A DNA stretch of 64,000 nucleotides from Paracoccus alcaliphilus (GTDB lineage Bacteria; Pseudomonadota; Alphaproteobacteria; Rhodobacterales; Rhodobacteraceae), in contig NZ_CP067124.1 of assembly GCF_028553725.1 (NCBI RefSeq), forward strand, positions 2,242,001 to 2,306,000, given 5' to 3'. Shown here piece after piece: positions 27,222 through 36,984 of the stretch. The notes under the pieces were generated by a model. That model was not told the DNA's origin, searched no databases, and saw only the letters and a list, made by a program, of their open reading frames with translations. The position numbers and the translations under genes were made by a program. Each line of letters opens with the position of its first letter. Position 1 is the stretch's first letter.

Positions 27222-28151
27222 TCACCTGTCCCGGGTCGCTTCGGCCGAGCGTCCGAAATCCGGCGCATTGGTATCCTGCCCGGCCTCGATGATGCCACGG
27301 CGGATCGCGCGGGTGCGGGTGAAATAGTCGAACAGCTGCTGCCCGTCGCCCATGCGGATCGCGCGTTGCAACATGAACAGCTCCTCGGTGAAACGGCCAA
27401 GGATATCCAGCGTCGCCTCTTTGTTGTGCAGGAACACATCGCGCCACATCGTCGGGTCGCTGGCCGCGATCCGGGTAAAGTCGCGGAAACCGGCGGCGGA
27501 ATACTGGATGACCTCCTCGTCCGTCACCCGTCGCAGGTGATCGGCGACGCCGACCATCGTATAGGCGATCAGATGCGGCGCATGGCTGGTCACGGCCAGC
27601 ACCAGATCGTGATGGCTGGCCTCCATGCTGTCGGTCTTGGCACCCATCGCGCGGACCAGATCGGCCAGCCGCGCCACGGCCTGCGGATCGCTGTCGGGCA
27701 GGGGGGTCAGCAGCCACCAGCGATTGCGGAACAGCGTCGCAAAGCCCGAACGCGGACCGGAATGTTCGGTGCCCGCCAGCGGGTGGCCGGGAATGAAATG
27801 CACGCCATCGGGGATATGCGGGCCGACCGCGTCGATCACCGATTGCTTGACCGAACCGACATCGGTCACCGTCGCGCCGGGCTTCAGATGCGGCGCGATC
27901 TCGGCCGCGACATCGCCCATCGCGCCCACCGGCACCGCCAGCACCACCAGATCGGCGCCCTTCACCGCTTCGGCGGCGCTGTCGCAGATCCGGTCGCACA
28001 GCCCGATCTCTCGCGCGGTGTCGCGGGTCTCATGGCTGCGGGCAAAGCCCACGATCTCACCCGCCAGCCCGCCCTCGCGCATCGCATGCGCCATCGAGCC
28101 CGCAATCAGCCCCAGCCCGATCAGCGCCACCCGGTCATAGATCACGCTCAT
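27222..28151 (-). CDS. tyrC: Prephenate/arogenate dehydrogenase
   Basis: A 309-residue NAD(P)-dependent enzyme that oxidatively decarboxylates prephenate or arogenate in tyrosine synthesis. The Rossmann loop is VALIGLGLIAGSMAHAMREG. Catalytic and substrate residues are in FIPGHPLAGTEHSGP (histidine) and AVTSHAPHLIAYTM. It follows hisC in the same operon with a 4-base overlap (28148-28151). Whether arogenate or prephenate is preferred cannot be read from the sequence, so the gene symbol is tentative. Confidence 0.9.
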   Translation of the reverse strand: MSVIYDRVALIGLGLIAGSMAHAMREGGLAGEIVGFARSHETRDTAREIGLCDRICDSAAEAVKGADLVVLAVPVGAMGDVAAEIAPHLKPGATVTDVGSVKQSVIDAVGPHIPDGVHFIPGHPLAGTEHSGPRSGFATLFRNRWWLLTPLPDSDPQAVARLADLVRAMGAKTDSMEASHHDLVLAVTSHAPHLIAYTMVGVADHLRRVTDEEVIQYSAAGFRDFTRIAASDPTMWRDVFLHNKEATLDILGRFTEELFMLQRAIRMGDGQQLFDYFTRTRAIRRGIIEAGQDTNAPDFGRSAEATRDR

Positions 28152-29239
28152 GCACCCCTCCGGGCGGCCATGAAACGGCCAAGGCAGTCGATCACGCGGG
28201 CGGTGCCCTTTTCATCCCCCACGGTGATGCGCAGGGCGGCGGGCAGGCCATAGCCGCCCACGCGGCGCACAAGGATGCCATCCTCGCGCAGCGCGGCATC
28301 GGCGGCCTCGGCCTCGGCGGGATCGGTGAACCGGGCCAGCACGAAATTGGCAAAGCTTTCGTCGCAGCCGATACCCATCTGGATCAGCGAATTGCGCAGC
28401 CGCTCGCGCATCTGCGCATTCAGTTCGGCGCAATGTGTGGTGAAGCCGGTGTCGCGGATCGCGGCCTCGGCGGCGGCCATCTGCGCGCTGGACAGGTTGA
28501 AGGGCTGGCGGATGCGGTTCAGCACGTCGATGATCCGGCGGCTGGCATAACCCCAGCCGATCCGCAGCCCGCCCAGCCCGTGGATTTTGGAAAACGTCCG
28601 CGTCATCACCACATTCGGATGGCGATCGACCAGCCCGGCGCCGCCGTCGAAACCGCCCGCGAATTCGGTATAGGCACCGTCATGGACCAGCAACACATGC
28701 GCGGGCAGCCCATCGATCAGGCGCTGCAATTCCGCGGCGGTCAGCATGGTGCCGGTCGGGTTCGCCGGGTTGGCGATGAACACGACCCGCGTGCGCCCGG
28801 TCACCGCCGCCAGTATCGCATCCACGTCGATGCGGCGCTCGGTCTCGGGCACCGTCACCGGCACGGCGCCGACCATCCGCGCAAGGATCGGATACATGGA
28901 AAAGCCATGCTCGGTGGTGATGACCTCATCCCCCGCGCCGGCAAAGGCATGGACCACGAATTGCAGCACCTCGTCCGAGCCCACGCCGCAGATGATCCGG
29001 TCGGGATCCAGTCCGTGCACCTCGCCGATGGCGCGGCGAAGGGGGGCGTGATCGGTATTGGGATAGCGGTTCAGATCCCCCGCCGCCGCCGAAAACGCCG
29101 CCTGCGCCGCCGGGCTGCATCCCAGCGGGTTCTCGTTCGAGGACAGTTTCAGAACGTCGTCATGCCCGGCCAGCTTGCTTTCGCCGCTGACGTAAAGCGC
29201 GATCTCAATGATGCCGGGCTGCGGGATGATCTGGGTCAT
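28148..29239 (-). CDS. hisC: Histidinol-phosphate aminotransferase
   Basis: A 363-residue fold-type I PLP enzyme. It has LSSNENPLGCSPAAQAAF near residue 29, IICGVGSDEVLQFVVHAF, and VVFIANPANPTGTMLTAAEL (PLP contact). The Schiff-base lysine is in TRTFSKIHGLGGLRIGW, and RITVGDEKG binds the carboxylate. It acts in histidine synthesis, and in this pairing with the prephenate dehydrogenase it may also transaminate aromatic substrates. The start ATG at 29239 follows AAGGTGCC. Confidence 0.93.
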   Translation of the reverse strand: MTQIIPQPGIIEIALYVSGESKLAGHDDVLKLSSNENPLGCSPAAQAAFSAAAGDLNRYPNTDHAPLRRAIGEVHGLDPDRIICGVGSDEVLQFVVHAFAGAGDEVITTEHGFSMYPILARMVGAVPVTVPETERRIDVDAILAAVTGRTRVVFIANPANPTGTMLTAAELQRLIDGLPAHVLLVHDGAYTEFAGGFDGGAGLVDRHPNVVMTRTFSKIHGLGGLRIGWGYASRRIIDVLNRIRQPFNLSSAQMAAAEAAIRDTGFTTHCAELNAQMRERLRNSLIQMGIGCDESFANFVLARFTDPAEAEAADAALREDGILVRRVGGYGLPAALRITVGDEKGTARVIDCLGRFMAARRGA

Positions 29240-29410
29240 GGCACCTTCCTTTGTCCGCGCCGGTTTAGTCCCTGGACCTCTCCAAGGAAAGAGACGAATT
29301 CCCGCAGCCCCCTATCACTGGTGTTCAAATATCCACAGGACGACCGGCCCGTACCAGGCGCCACCTTGCAGGTAAGGCGGCTATAGCCAGCCTCTGTCGC
29401 CCCTCCGACG

Positions 29411-29439
29411 AAAAAGGCCGCATCCGAAGATGCGGCCTT
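29411..29439 (-). terminator. rpsD terminator
   Basis: On the minus strand AAGGCCGCATC, a TTCG tetraloop and GATGCGGCCTT form an 11-bp stem followed by TTT. It lies 25-50 bases beyond the rpsD stop. This is a strong intrinsic terminator. Confidence 0.92.
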
Positions 29440-29463
29440 GAAATCTGCATGAATCGGCGAAGA

Positions 29464-30084
29464 TCAGTTCTTCGCGTAATATTCGACGACCAGGTTCGGC
29501 TCCATCATCACCGGATAGGGCACGTCGCCCAAGGCCGGGGTGCGCACGAAGCCGGCGGTCAGCTTGTTGGTGTCCACGTCCAGATAGTCGGGGATGTCAC
29601 GCTCGGCCGAACCGATGGCTTCCAGCACGATGGCCAGCTGGCGCGAACGCTCGCGCACCGAAACCACGTCGCCTTCGCGGACACGGTACGAGGCGATGTT
29701 GACGCGCTTGCCGTTCACTTCGACATGGCCGTGGTTGACGAACTGACGGGCGGCAAAGATGGTCGGCACGAATTTGGCGCGATAGACGACGGCGTCCAGA
29801 CGGCGCTCCAGCAGACCGATCAGGTTCTCGCCGGTGTCACCCTTCACACGCTCGGCCTCGGAATAGATGCGGCGGAACTGCTTTTCGGTCAGGTCGCCGT
29901 AATAGCCCTTCAGCTTCTGCTTGGCGCGCAGCTGGGTGCCGAAATCCGACAGCTTCTGCTTGCGGCGCTGGCCGTGCTGGCCGGGGCCGTATTCGCGGCG
30001 GTTCACCGGGGATTTGGCGCGGCCCCAGATGTTTTCGCCCATACGGCGGTCAATCTTATACTTGGCAGCGGTGCGTTTGGTCAT
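29464..30084 (-). CDS. rpsD: 30S ribosomal protein S4
   Basis: A 206-residue S4 protein. The N-terminal domain has [20 protein letters not shown] and [20 protein letters not shown]. The S4 RNA-binding domain is [20 protein letters not shown] through [20 protein letters not shown]. It nucleates 30S assembly on 16S rRNA. The gene is monocistronic with its own terminator, as usual in Rhodobacterales. The start follows AAAAGGAGATCAGCG, a strong ribosome site. Confidence 0.97.
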   Translation of the reverse strand: MTKRTAAKYKIDRRMGENIWGRAKSPVNRREYGPGQHGQRRKQKLSDFGTQLRAKQKLKGYYGDLTEKQFRRIYSEAERVKGDTGENLIGLLERRLDAVVYRAKFVPTIFAARQFVNHGHVEVNGKRVNIASYRVREGDVVSVRERSRQLAIVLEAIGSAERDIPDYLDVDTNKLTAGFVRTPALGDVPYPVMMEPNLVVEYYAKN

Positions 30085-30245
30085 CGCTGATCTCCTTTTG
30101 TTGTATCAAAAGGGCGTTGTCCTTTCCCTTGGGCTCTTCCCCTCGGGCGACAGGTATTCCCTTGCGGGGGCCACCAACACCAATGAAGTGCGCGCTTATA
30201 GACGGATGCCCGGCACTGTCAAGCGATCCGCCGATCTTTCCGGGC

Positions 30246-31466
30246 TCAATCGTCCAGCTTGCGCATCAGCAGCAGCGCCAGTCCCGAACAGATCAGCGTG
30301 GCGCTGACCACCGGCAGCGCGGTTCCGGCATAAAGCAGCCCCACCGGCGCGGCGATCAGCGTGCCCGCCAGCGTCGAGACCGCCGCCACGAACGATGCCG
30401 CCATGCCCGCGATATGCCCCATCCGTTGCAGCGCCAGCGCGTTCAGGTTGCCGAAGGTGACCCCGGCCATGAAGAATACGCTGACCGCCCAGATGAAGAA
30501 GGCCGGAAACCGCGCCGGTTCCGCCAGCAGATCGCCCAGCAGCAGCACCAGCATCACCGACGAGACGCAGGTCTGCATCACATAGGCCCATTTCGCGATC
30601 CGCCGCATCCCGAAGCGCATGACGAAGGTGGCGTTCAGAATGGTGCCCGTCCCTGCCAGCAGCGCCATCATCGCGAACCAGAAGGGAAAGCTGGCGCCCT
30701 TGCCATAGGCCTCGCCGAACAGTTGCTGGGCCGATGACAGCAGACCGAACATCTGGCCATAGCCAAGCGTCAGCACCAGCGTGCACAGCATGACCTGACG
30801 GTTCGACACGACCTCTTTCATGCCCGAGATCATGCTGCCGACCCGCAGCGGACGGCGGCGTTCGGGGGGCAGGGTCTCGGCCTGACGCAGGTTCAGCCAG
30901 CCGGCGCCGATCAACCCGAACAGCACGAAGGCCCCGAAGACGCCATGCCAGCCCGCCAGCCAGATGATGCCCGCCCCCAACAGGGGCGCCATCGCCGGCA
31001 CGATGATGAAGATCATCATCACGAAGCTGGTGATCCGGGCCATCTCGCGGCCCTCGTAAAGGTCGCGCACCAGCGCCAGCCCGACGATGCGCGGCCCCGC
31101 GGCCCCCAGCCCCTGCACGAAACGCGCCACCAGCAGCAGTTCCAGCGATTGCGACAGCATCGCCACCACCGCCGCCACCAGATAGATCGCAAACCCTAGG
31201 GTGATCGCCCGCTTGCGCCCGATGGAATCCGAGATCGGCCCGGCAAACAGCGTACCGATGCCCATGCCCGCCATGAAGACCGTCAGGACCAGTTGCGCCC
31301 GGTTGACGTTTTCGGGCGTCAGCGCCTGCGCGATATCGGGCAGCGCGGGCAGCATCGCGTCGATCGAGAACGCGATCGTCGCAAAGAGGAATGCAAGCAT
31401 GCCAATGAATTCTGGCAGGGACAGGCGGCGTCGCATGACGCTGCCATCTTGGCCGGGACCGCTCAT
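30246..31466 (-). CDS. Bcr/CflA-type multidrug efflux MFS transporter
   Basis: A 406-residue protein with about 12 membrane helices and the motif A loop GPISDSIGRKRAITLGFAIY. DAMLPALPDIAQAL in the first helix and VARFVQGLGAAGPRIVGLAL (motif C/D region) are typical of the drug:H+ antiporter-1 Bcr/CflA group. It probably exports small toxic compounds. The ATG at 31466 is preferred; 31436 is an alternative. A dyad lies 38-58 bases upstream, a plausible site for a local repressor. Confidence 0.88.
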   Translation of the reverse strand: MSGPGQDGSVMRRRLSLPEFIGMLAFLFATIAFSIDAMLPALPDIAQALTPENVNRAQLVLTVFMAGMGIGTLFAGPISDSIGRKRAITLGFAIYLVAAVVAMLSQSLELLLVARFVQGLGAAGPRIVGLALVRDLYEGREMARITSFVMMIFIIVPAMAPLLGAGIIWLAGWHGVFGAFVLFGLIGAGWLNLRQAETLPPERRRPLRVGSMISGMKEVVSNRQVMLCTLVLTLGYGQMFGLLSSAQQLFGEAYGKGASFPFWFAMMALLAGTGTILNATFVMRFGMRRIAKWAYVMQTCVSSVMLVLLLGDLLAEPARFPAFFIWAVSVFFMAGVTFGNLNALALQRMGHIAGMAASFVAAVSTLAGTLIAAPVGLLYAGTALPVVSATLICSGLALLLMRKLDD

Positions 31467-31503
31467 CTTGGACCTTTCCGAAAATCGCGTTGGCGCTAGC
31501 ACG

Positions 31504-31524
31504 ATATTGCACATCATGCAATAT
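31504..31524. promoter_or_regulatory. Operator-like dyad upstream of the MFS gene
   Basis: ATATTGCA and TGCAATAT form an exact 8-bp inverted repeat around CATCA. It lies just upstream of the efflux gene and 16 bases beyond the stop of the DsbA-type gene. Such AT-centred dyads are typical binding sites of TetR, MarR or GntR-type repressors of efflux pumps. No regulator gene is adjacent. Confidence 0.5.
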
Positions 31525-31539
31525 TGGCGCGCCGCCGGA

Positions 31540-32160
31540 TCAGAGCTGGCCGGAAAGCTCGTCGATGACCTGCTGCCACAGTGCGGCAGGCTGGGCGCCA
31601 CTGATGGCATGGGCATCGGCCACGATGAAGCTGGGCACCGAATTGATGCCCTTCTGGCGGGCATGGGCTTCGCGCCGGGCCACCTCGGCCAGATCGGCAT
31701 CGCCGGCCAGCAACCGCGCGACCACGGCGCCCTCCATGCCTGCGGCCTCGGCAATTGCGGCCAGTTGCGCCGGATCGCCGATATCGCGCGCCTCTTGCCA
31801 ATGCGCCCGCATCAGCCCCGACATGACCCGGGTCTGCGCCCCTTCCAGCCCGGCCCAATGCATCAGGCGATGGGCGTCGGTCGTGTCCGGTTCCCGCGCC
31901 GAGGGGTTCAGGGTCAGCCCCAACGCCGCCGCCCGCCCGGCCACCACCCGCGATGCCTCTTCAGCGCGCGATCCCAGCTTGGCATGCAGATATTCGATCC
32001 GGTCCATGCCTTCGCGCGGCATCTGCGGGTTCAGCCGGAACGGATGCCAGGTGATCGCAAAGGGGTGGCCGGGACGGCTTTCCAGCGCCCGGTCCAGCTC
32101 GACCTTGCCGATCAGGCACCAGGGGCAGACGGGGTCGGCGAAGATATCAAGCCGGATCAA
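31540..32160 (-). CDS. DsbA-family (FrnE-like) oxidoreductase
   Basis: A 206-residue thioredoxin-fold protein with CPWC in FADPVCPWCLIGKVELDRAL and the cis-proline region INSVPSFIVADAHAISGAQP. It lacks a signal peptide, so it is cytoplasmic like FrnE and 2-hydroxychromene-2-carboxylate isomerase relatives. The substrate is unknown; stress-related thiol-disulfide chemistry is likely. The start overlaps the acyl-CoA ligase stop by 4 bases, so they form an operon. Confidence 0.87.
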   Translation of the reverse strand: MIRLDIFADPVCPWCLIGKVELDRALESRPGHPFAITWHPFRLNPQMPREGMDRIEYLHAKLGSRAEEASRVVAGRAAALGLTLNPSAREPDTTDAHRLMHWAGLEGAQTRVMSGLMRAHWQEARDIGDPAQLAAIAEAAGMEGAVVARLLAGDADLAEVARREAHARQKGINSVPSFIVADAHAISGAQPAALWQQVIDELSGQL

Positions 32161-33626
32161 GTTCGGTCCTTCCGGTGGCTGTCGCGCAGGGCGCGACGGT
32201 TGATCTTGCCGGTGGGCGTGCGGGGCAGGGCGCCCAGCCGGATATAGTCTCGCGGCTGCTTATAGCGGGCCAGCCGCGCCTCGGCCATGGCGCGCAGATC
32301 ATCTGCCCCGGCATCTCCGGTCCAGAAGGCCGCGATGATGCTGCTGCCCGGCCCGACGGCCAGTTCGGTCACCGCGACATCGCCCGCGCCGGGATGAGAG
32401 GCCAGAACCTCCTCGATCTCGGGCGGGGCCACGCGATAGCCACCGGCATTCATGATGTCGTCGCCACGCCCCAGCAGGGTGATCGCGCCGTCATCGCCTG
32501 CCATCGCCTGATCGCCGGCCAGAAACCACTCACCCAGCATCCGGTCCTGCGTGTCGCCGGGCTGATCCAGATACCCGAGATAGAGCCCCGGATCATCGCG
32601 CCGCACGGCCAGAGCGCCGGGCAGACCCGGCCCCAGAACCCGCCCATCCGGGTCCAGAATCGCGACATGCCGCCCGGGCTGCGCATATCCGGCTGTGCCG
32701 ACAGGCGCAGGCCGGGCCGGACTGCCCGACAGGAAGGTCGAGATCTCGGACGCGCCCATCGCCTCATGCAGATCGGTGCCGGTCCGGTCCTGCCATGCCT
32801 GACGCAGGCCGGGGTCCAGCCGCTCTCCGGCGGCCAGACCGTGACGCAGGCTGGCAATGGGCTGCCATTCGGCCCGCAGCAATCTGCGAAAGACACCCGG
32901 CGCCCCGGCCAGCAGCGAGGCCCCGTGACGACTGGCCAGCAGCGGGATCTGCTCGATCGCGGTGCCCTCGGCAATGATCAGCGCCGTCGCCCCGATGGTC
33001 CAGGGATCCATCAGCCCGGTGCCAAGCGTGAATGTCCAGTTGAAGGCCCCGGCATGCATCATCCGGTCATCGGGCCGCAACCCGTACCAGCCCTGAAACA
33101 TCATCTGCCGGGCCAGAATCGCGCGATGGGCATGCATCACCGCACGCGGCTGCCCCGAAGACCCGGACGTATAGATGATATAGGCCAGCCGCCCCGCGTC
33201 ACCCATGGCGAAATCCGCCGGTGGCAGGGCGGCGAACCCCGCCAGATCAGCCTCATCCAATCGCGGAACCGGCTGATCGGGCAGGGCGATCCCCTCACCC
33301 GCAACAACCATCGCCGGGCGCAACTCGTCAGCCAGTCGGGTCACTTCAGGCCCGGTCAGCATGGCCGAGGTCGGCACCGGCACGATCCCCGCCGTGATCG
33401 CGCCCAGATAGGCGATGGGAAAGGCCGGGCGATTGCCCAGCCGCATCAGCAGCCGGTCGCCCGGCTGCAATCCCGCACGCAGCAACCCGGTTGCCGTCCC
33501 CCGCACCGCCGCGATCAGCCGCCCATAGGACCAGCGCTCGGCCCGCGCCGGACCGACGACCGACAGCGCCAGCCTGTCGGGCACCGCCGCCCCGGCCCGC
33601 AAGACATGCTCTGCCAGATTCATCAT
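32157..33626 (-). CDS. AMP-dependent acyl-CoA synthetase/ligase
   Basis: An adenylate-forming enzyme of about 489 residues. The P-loop-like motif is LAYIIYTSGSSGQPRAVMHA. A GAS-type motif A5 (EAMGASEISTFLSG), AGDQAMAGDDGAITLLGRGD and the C-terminal catalytic lysine in PRTPTGKINRRALRD are all present. It activates a carboxylic acid, possibly aromatic or short-chain, as acyl-AMP and then acyl-CoA. ATG codons at 33626 and 33623 follow AGGGGG; the GTG at 33638 is less likely. Confidence 0.87.
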   Translation of the reverse strand: MMNLAEHVLRAGAAVPDRLALSVVGPARAERWSYGRLIAAVRGTATGLLRAGLQPGDRLLMRLGNRPAFPIAYLGAITAGIVPVPTSAMLTGPEVTRLADELRPAMVVAGEGIALPDQPVPRLDEADLAGFAALPPADFAMGDAGRLAYIIYTSGSSGQPRAVMHAHRAILARQMMFQGWYGLRPDDRMMHAGAFNWTFTLGTGLMDPWTIGATALIIAEGTAIEQIPLLASRHGASLLAGAPGVFRRLLRAEWQPIASLRHGLAAGERLDPGLRQAWQDRTGTDLHEAMGASEISTFLSGSPARPAPVGTAGYAQPGRHVAILDPDGRVLGPGLPGALAVRRDDPGLYLGYLDQPGDTQDRMLGEWFLAGDQAMAGDDGAITLLGRGDDIMNAGGYRVAPPEIEEVLASHPGAGDVAVTELAVGPGSSIIAAFWTGDAGADDLRAMAEARLARYKQPRDYIRLGALPRTPTGKINRRALRDSHRKDRT

Positions 33627-33646
33627 GCCCCCTGTCACTCACAACC

Positions 33647-33699
33647 CATCTTTGGTGTCAAAATATCCTCTGGGGGTCCGGGGGGCGAAGCGCCCCCGG
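33647..33699. repeat. 53-bp intergenic repeat, copy 1
   Basis: The segment from CATCTTTGGTGTCAAAATAT to the hairpin GGGGGCG-AAG-CGCCCCC occurs again at 41976-42028 with two visible differences. The GC-rich hairpin at the end may act as a terminator or mRNA stabiliser. The repeat is intergenic in both places. Confidence 0.8.
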
Positions 33700-33878
33700 C
33701 CACGGCAAGAGGTATCCGCAACCCGGCCATCCCATATCAGCCCCTGACAGCCAAAGACCAGATCGCCACCACCGCACGGCATCGATCAAACGAAAACGGC
33801 CCGCGCTGGCGGGCCGTTACATCCTTGTCTCGATCCCTGCGGGGGCTTGATCGGCGCGGGCCCGTCGCCCCGCCGCGA

Positions 33879-34085
33879 TCAAAGCAGCTTCAGATCACTA
33901 GCCGAGGCGCGGCCGTCGCGGCCCGACTGCAGTTCGTATTCGATCTTCTGGTTGTCCTGCAGCCCGGTCAGCCCGGCGCGCTCGACAGCCGAGATGTGGA
34001 CGAAGACATCCTTGCCGCCCTCATCAGGGGCGATGAAGCCAAAGCCTTTGGTGGCGTTGAACCACTTTACCGTTCCGGTCGCCAT
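33879..34085 (-). CDS. Cold-shock domain protein
   Basis: A 68-residue CspA-type protein beginning MATGTVKWFNATKGFGFIAP, with RNA-binding motifs KGFGFI (RNP1) and DVFVHIS (RNP2). It binds single-stranded RNA/DNA as a chaperone. The ATG at 34085 follows GAAGGAGAGAACGGTT, an excellent ribosome site; longer in-frame extensions are untranslated leader. The AT-rich leader of about 120 bases upstream fits the long 5' UTRs of cold-shock genes. Confidence 0.95.
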   Translation of the reverse strand: MATGTVKWFNATKGFGFIAPDEGGKDVFVHISAVERAGLTGLQDNQKIEYELQSGRDGRASASDLKLL

Positions 34086-34291
34086 AACCGTTCTCTCCTT
34101 CAAGTCATCCCGGGCAGGATTGCCAGGGCCGTGCAGCTGCTTTCGGTATTCCGGCTGCCCGTGACACAGGAAGGCGGTAGAAAGTGTTCGCTCACGCAAG
34201 TGAGAGGATGAACGAGAATCGGAAAAAAACGCAAGCATAAACGCGCGCAGCAGTGGCGCGCGTTCTCAGTGAATGCACGATTGGGCGCTTT

Positions 34292-36241
34292 TCAGCGCAG
34301 ATCAGGCGGCGTGGCCTCGGCTTTCAGCAGTTCGACGACTTCGTTCAGCGCCATGGTCCGGCTGCCCTGACTGTCCAGCCGACGCATGGATACAGTCCGA
34401 TCATCTACCTCTTTCATGCCGATGGCAAGGATTGCGGGAACCTTTGCGACAGAATGCTCGCGGACCTTATAGTTGATCTTTTCGTTGCGGATGTCGGATT
34501 CGGCCCGGATTCCCGCCGCGCGCAGCGCCTCGACCACCTCGGCGACATAGTCATCCGCATCCGACACGATCGACGCCACCACCACCTGACGCGGTGCCAG
34601 CCAGAAGGGCAGCTTGCCGGCGCTGTTCTCGATCAGGATGCCGATGAACCGCTCGAAACTGCCCAGCACGGCGCGGTGCAGCATGATCGGGCGATGTTTC
34701 GCGCCGTCCGCGCCGACATATTCGGCATCCAGCCGCTCGGGCAGGTTGGGGTCCACTTGCAGCGTGCCGCATTGCCAGTCGCGGCCGATGGCGTCGGTCA
34801 GCACGAATTCCAGTTTCGGCCCATAGAACGCACCTTCACCCGGAAACAGTTCATAATCATGGCCCGCCGCCCGGCAGGCATTGCCAAGCGCGGCCTCCGC
34901 CCGGTCCCAGCTTTCATCCGAACCGATGCGCTTTTCCGGGCGGGTGGACAGTTTGATCTTCCAGTCGTCAAAGCCCAGATCGGCATAGATCGCGGCCAGA
35001 AACTCGATGAATTTCTTCGTTTCCGCCTCGATCTGATCCTCGGTGCAGAAGATATGCGCGTCGTCCTGCGTAAACCCGCGCACCCGCATGATGCCATGCA
35101 GCGCGCCCGAGGGCTCATAGCGGTTGCAGGATCCGAATTCGGCCATGCGCAGCGGCAGATCGCGATAGGATTTCAGCCCGTGATTGAAGATCTGCACATG
35201 GCAGGGGCAGTTCATTGGCTTCAGCGCGTTGATCGTCTTGGTCTTGGCATGTTCCTCATCCACCTCGACGATGAACATGTTTTCCTGATAGTTCTCCCAA
35301 TGACCTGATTCTTCCCACAATTTCCGGCTGACGACCTGCGGGGTATTGACCTCGACATAGCCATCGGCGCGCTGGCGGCGGCGCATGTAATCCTGCAACG
35401 TGGTATAGATGTTCCAGCCGTTCGGATGCCAGAAGATCTGCCCCGGCGCCTCTTCCTGCATGTGGAACAGGTCCATCTCGCGGCCCAGCTTGCGGTGGTC
35501 GCGTTTGGCGGCCTCCTCCAGCATGGTCATATGGGCCTTCAACTCGTCGCGGTTGCGGAAGGCCACGCCATAGATGCGTTGCAGCATCGGCCGCGTATTG
35601 TCGCCCAGCCAATAAGCCCCGGCGATATGGGTCAGCTTGAAGGCATCGGCGGGCAGCTGGCCGGTCGATTGCAGATGCGGGCCACGGCACAGATCCTGCC
35701 AGTCGCCATGCCAGTACATCCGCAGATCCTCACCTTCGGGGATACGGTCGATCAGCTCGATCTTGAAGGGCTCGCCGCGCTGTTCGTAATAGGCCAGCGC
35801 CCGGTCACGGTCCCAGACCTCGGTGCGGACGGGATCGCGGGCGGCGATGATCTCTTTCATCTTCGCCTCGATCCGGCCCAGATCCTCGGGTGTGAAGGGG
35901 TCGATGCGGTCGAAATCATAGAACCAGCCGAAATCGCGCACCGGGCCGATGGTGACCTTCACATCCGGCCAGATCTCTTGCACCGCGCGGGCCATCACAT
36001 GGGCAAAATCATGGCGGATCAGTTCCAGCGCCTGCGCCTGATCCTTCATCGTGTGGATGCTGATCGCGCCCGACGTCGCGATCGGCCATGCCAGATCGAT
36101 GTGGCGCCCGTCCAGACTGGCCGAGATCGCGCGTTTCGCAAGGCTGGGGGCGATGCTTTCGGCCACCTGCGCGGCGGTGATTCCCGCCGGATAGTCGCGC
36201 GAATTGCCATCAGGAAAGGTCAGGGAGATCTGGGACATCAC
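34292..36241 (-). CDS. thrS: Threonyl-tRNA synthetase
   Basis: A 649-residue class II synthetase. A TGS domain at the N-terminus ([20 protein letters not shown]) is followed by the editing domain with [20 protein letters not shown] and a catalytic core. The core includes [20 protein letters not shown] (zinc cysteine), [14 protein letters not shown] (motif 2) and the motif 3 arginine near [19 protein letters not shown]. The C-terminal anticodon-binding domain completes it. It charges tRNA-Thr and normally edits Ser. The gene has its own promoter region upstream. Confidence 0.96.
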   Translation of the reverse strand: MMSQISLTFPDGNSRDYPAGITAAQVAESIAPSLAKRAISASLDGRHIDLAWPIATSGAISIHTMKDQAQALELIRHDFAHVMARAVQEIWPDVKVTIGPVRDFGWFYDFDRIDPFTPEDLGRIEAKMKEIIAARDPVRTEVWDRDRALAYYEQRGEPFKIELIDRIPEGEDLRMYWHGDWQDLCRGPHLQSTGQLPADAFKLTHIAGAYWLGDNTRPMLQRIYGVAFRNRDELKAHMTMLEEAAKRDHRKLGREMDLFHMQEEAPGQIFWHPNGWNIYTTLQDYMRRRQRADGYVEVNTPQVVSRKLWEESGHWENYQENMFIVEVDEEHAKTKTINALKPMNCPCHVQIFNHGLKSYRDLPLRMAEFGSCNRYEPSGALHGIMRVRGFTQDDAHIFCTEDQIEAETKKFIEFLAAIYADLGFDDWKIKLSTRPEKRIGSDESWDRAEAALGNACRAAGHDYELFPGEGAFYGPKLEFVLTDAIGRDWQCGTLQVDPNLPERLDAEYVGADGAKHRPIMLHRAVLGSFERFIGILIENSAGKLPFWLAPRQVVVASIVSDADDYVAEVVEALRAAGIRAESDIRNEKINYKVREHSVAKVPAILAIGMKEVDDRTVSMRRLDSQGSRTMALNEVVELLKAEATPPDLR

Positions 36242-36337
36242 GTCCTCCTCGTCGGTCTGGCGCCCACGGAACGCCCGGTTGCGGGTTATGATGCGGATCG
36301 TTTGAACCCGGCGCGCGGGACTGTCAAGCCGAAGGGA

Positions 36338-36838
36338 TCAGTCCTCGCTGGCCAGCCGCTCTTCCAGAATCTCGAAGGGGACGGCGGGTTCATCCTTGGC
36401 GCCACGGATCACCAGACTGGTCTTGACGCTGGCGACATTGGGCGCGGCGGTCAGCCGGTCGGTCAGGAAACGCTGAAAGCTGGACAGGTCCGGCGCCACG
36501 CATTTCAGGATGAAGTCGATCTCGCCGTTCAGCATGTGGCATTCGCGCACCAGAGGCCAGCCGCGCACCAGATCCTCGAAGGCGGACAGGTCGCGCTCGG
36601 ACTGGCTGGCAAGGCGCACCATCGCAAAGACGCGCACCTCGAAGCCCAGCTCGCGCGCGTTGATATCGGCATGATAGCCGCGGATATAGCCCAGTTCCTC
36701 AAGCGTGCGGACCCGGCGGAGGCAGGGCGGAGCCGAGATCCCGACGCGCCGCGCCAGCTCGACATTCGTCATCCGCCCGTCCGCCTGAAGCTCGGCCAGA
36801 ATCCTGCGGTCGATCTCGTCAAGTTTTGCGCCGGCCAT
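36338..36838 (-). CDS. Lrp/AsnC-family transcriptional regulator
   Basis: A 166-residue regulator. The N-terminal helix-turn-helix is [20 protein letters not shown] through [20 protein letters not shown]. The C-terminal RAM effector domain has [20 protein letters not shown]. It likely senses an amino acid and is divergent from trxB, so the target may be trxB or itself. The ATG at 36838 ([10 protein letters not shown]) follows AGGGCAG; the longer frame to 36949 lacks support and crosses into the trxB promoter region. Confidence 0.9.
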   Translation of the reverse strand: MAGAKLDEIDRRILAELQADGRMTNVELARRVGISAPPCLRRVRTLEELGYIRGYHADINARELGFEVRVFAMVRLASQSERDLSAFEDLVRGWPLVRECHMLNGEIDFILKCVAPDLSSFQRFLTDRLTAAPNVASVKTSLVIRGAKDEPAVPFEILEERLASED

Positions 36839-36984
36839 TCTGCCCTGTGACCTCATGGTTTTTCGTTGCCGGAAACTACAATGGGGGGGCGACATGCGCA
36901 ACATTGTTTCTTGAACCCGGTCCCGATTGCAGAATGGGGCCGGGGCCATTACCTAGTCCCGGAATGACAGGATCGAGGCGCAGG

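Noticed and set aside
32175..34211. 678-residue plus-strand open frame
   Set aside because: Antisense of the acyl-CoA ligase and cold-shock genes.
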